From NCBI GenBank assembly GCA_023417885.1, contig JAEZED010000113.1:1-5935 (forward strand): a stretch of 5,935 bases of DNA, given 5' to 3'. Source of the DNA: Planctomycetota bacterium. Lineage in GTDB: Bacteria > Planctomycetota > Phycisphaerae > Tepidisphaerales > Tepidisphaeraceae. The notes beneath the pieces are model-generated. The model saw only the letters and a list, made by a program, of their open reading frames with translations, did not search any database and was not told the origin of the DNA. The translations under genes and the position numbers were made by a program. The first letter of the stretch is position 1. Each line of letters opens with the position of its first letter. Below, in pieces: positions 5,244-5,935 of this stretch.

Positions 5244-5870
5244 TCAGCCTGCGTTGAACCGGTTCATGGCCGCCTCCACCCCCTGGCGGGACCAGGTGAG
5301 GCAGCAGTCGACCGCCTTGGCAAGGGCCTCGTCCACCTGCAGACGCTGGTCGTCCGTGAATCGGCCCAGGACGTAGTCCTTCCCGGCAAACCCGGCCGGA
5401 GGCGGGTCGATCCCGATCCGCAGCCGCGGGTACTTGTCCGTGCCCAGGGCCCGGTGGACGTCCTTCAGGCCGTTGTGCCCCCCGTCGCTGCCTGAGGCGC
5501 GGAGGCGGATCTTCCCCGCCGGCAGGGCCAGCTCATCCACGATGACCAGGATGTGCTCCGGCGGCACCTTGTAGAACCGAGCCGCAGCCTGGACGCTCTG
5601 GCCGCTGCGGTTCATGTAGGTCGTCGGCTTCAGGAGCAGGAGGCGGTCATCGTCGGTCGTCGCCTCGAGGAGCAGGGCGTCGAACTTGCTCCGGGCGACG
5701 CGGTCGAAGTTGCCGGGCGCGGCGATGGCGAGGCGATCGGCCAGCCGGTCGATCACTTCGAAGCCGACATTGTGGCGCGTGCCGGCGTACTGCCGGCCGG
5801 GATTGCCCAGGCCCGCGATCACCTTCACCGGCCCCGCGCCGCTCTGCTTCTCCTTGAACGGCCAGATCAT
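5244..5870 (-). CDS. pth: Peptidyl-tRNA hydrolase
   Basis: This encodes 208 residues, close to the usual 190-210. Pth cleaves the ester bond of peptidyl-tRNA released by stalled ribosomes, returning tRNA for reuse in the cytoplasm. The family core begins at VKVIAGLGNPGRQYAGTRHN (15-34). By alignment from memory with the E. coli enzyme, the expected active-site residues are all present: N23, catalytic H33, N87 in PTTYMNRSG, D112 in IVDELALP and N133 in GGHNGLKD. The conserved RLRIGI (149-154) and DYVLGRF (165-171) follow, and the C-terminal helix that covers the substrate ends AMNRFNAG. The ATG at 5870 is supported by GGGAG (5876-5880) five bases upstream; it adds a short hydrophilic lead-in (WPFKEKQSGAGP). 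The gene lies 123 bases upstream of rpsF. In some bacteria pth follows rplY (L25); the gene before it lies outside this window. Confidence 0.97.
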   Translation of the reverse strand: MIWPFKEKQSGAGPVKVIAGLGNPGRQYAGTRHNVGFEVIDRLADRLAIAAPGNFDRVARSKFDALLLEATTDDDRLLLLKPTTYMNRSGQSVQAAARFYKVPPEHILVIVDELALPAGKIRLRASGSDGGHNGLKDVHRALGTDKYPRLRIGIDPPPAGFAGKDYVLGRFTDDQRLQVDEALAKAVDCCLTWSRQGVEAAMNRFNAG

Positions 5871-5885
5871 TCCCGCTCCCGGTCA

Positions 5886-5909
5886 TCAGTCGCCGACGCC
5901 CCCTGCGGC
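5886..5909 (-). CDS. Possible 3' end of an upstream gene (partial)
   Basis: On the minus strand this reads AAGGVGD followed by TGA, and a second in-frame TGA follows directly (5883-5885). The stop would lie 15 bases before the pth start, a spacing typical of an operon. Only seven codons are visible before the G run, so this may be chance. In related gene orders the gene here can be rplY (ribosomal protein L25), but nothing visible identifies it. Confidence 0.2.
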   Translation of the reverse strand, partial: AAGGVGD

Positions 5910-5935
5910 GGGGGGGGGGGGGGGGGGGGGGGGGG
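5910..5935. repeat. 26-base poly-G run at window end
   Basis: The window ends in 26 consecutive G. Such runs are typical of two-colour sequencing instruments that read missing signal as G, or of a broken contig end. I treat it as a probable artefact, so the sequence beyond 5909 should not be interpreted biologically. Confidence 0.85.

Noticed and set aside
1..5935. CRISPR array, mobile element, tRNA or defence system
   Set aside because: I looked for spaced direct repeats, terminal inverted repeats with a transposase, cloverleaf-type segments and defence-like proteins and found none.

Overview
This 5.9 kb, very GC-rich window holds a bacterial replication and translation gene cluster plus a small accessory region. 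It reads like a chromosomal contig from a high-GC bacterium. The order pth - rpsF - ssb - rplI - dnaB, the lack of rpsR between ssb and rplI, the long charged tail on L9 and the patchy Shine-Dalgarno sites lead me to suggest Planctomycetota (Phycisphaerae-like). That assignment is an inference from memory of gene order and is not proven by the sequence.

Layout, right to left, because the main cluster runs on the minus strand. Bases 5910-5935 are a pure G run at the window edge, probably an artefact. Before it lie a few bases that may be the 3' end of an unseen upstream gene. Then come pth (peptidyl-tRNA hydrolase), rpsF (ribosomal protein S6), ssb (single-strand DNA-binding protein) and rplI (ribosomal protein L9). 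rpsF and ssb each have a leader with a TATACTC -10-like box, so the cluster probably has internal promoters. A tight hairpin follows the ssb stop codon, and a good intrinsic terminator follows rplI. After a 315-base gap with a weak promoter candidate comes dnaB (replicative helicase), which is probably transcribed separately.

Left of dnaB is a 260-base convergent intergenic region full of stem-loops. It faces a plus-strand gene (514-1353) for an exported, probably beta-barrel outer-membrane protein of unknown function. This gene is divergent, across 89 bases, from a small minus-strand gene (185-424) whose product ends in a hydrophobic tail anchor. The left 184 bases hold no convincing gene. 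They contain a perfect 9-bp hairpin, a C8-G8-T8 block shaped like an intrinsic terminator, and one copy of a 26-bp sequence that recurs, with one mismatch, in the convergent gap at 1468-1493.

The five conserved genes serve protein synthesis (Pth recycles peptidyl-tRNA; S6 and L9 are ribosomal) and DNA replication (SSB and DnaB act at the fork), a common linkage in bacteria. I see no CRISPR array, insertion sequence, tRNA, rRNA, toxin-antitoxin pair or defence gene. I did not find a new biological system here; the least explained parts are the divergent envelope-protein pair, the structured rpsF leader and the repeated intergenic sequence.
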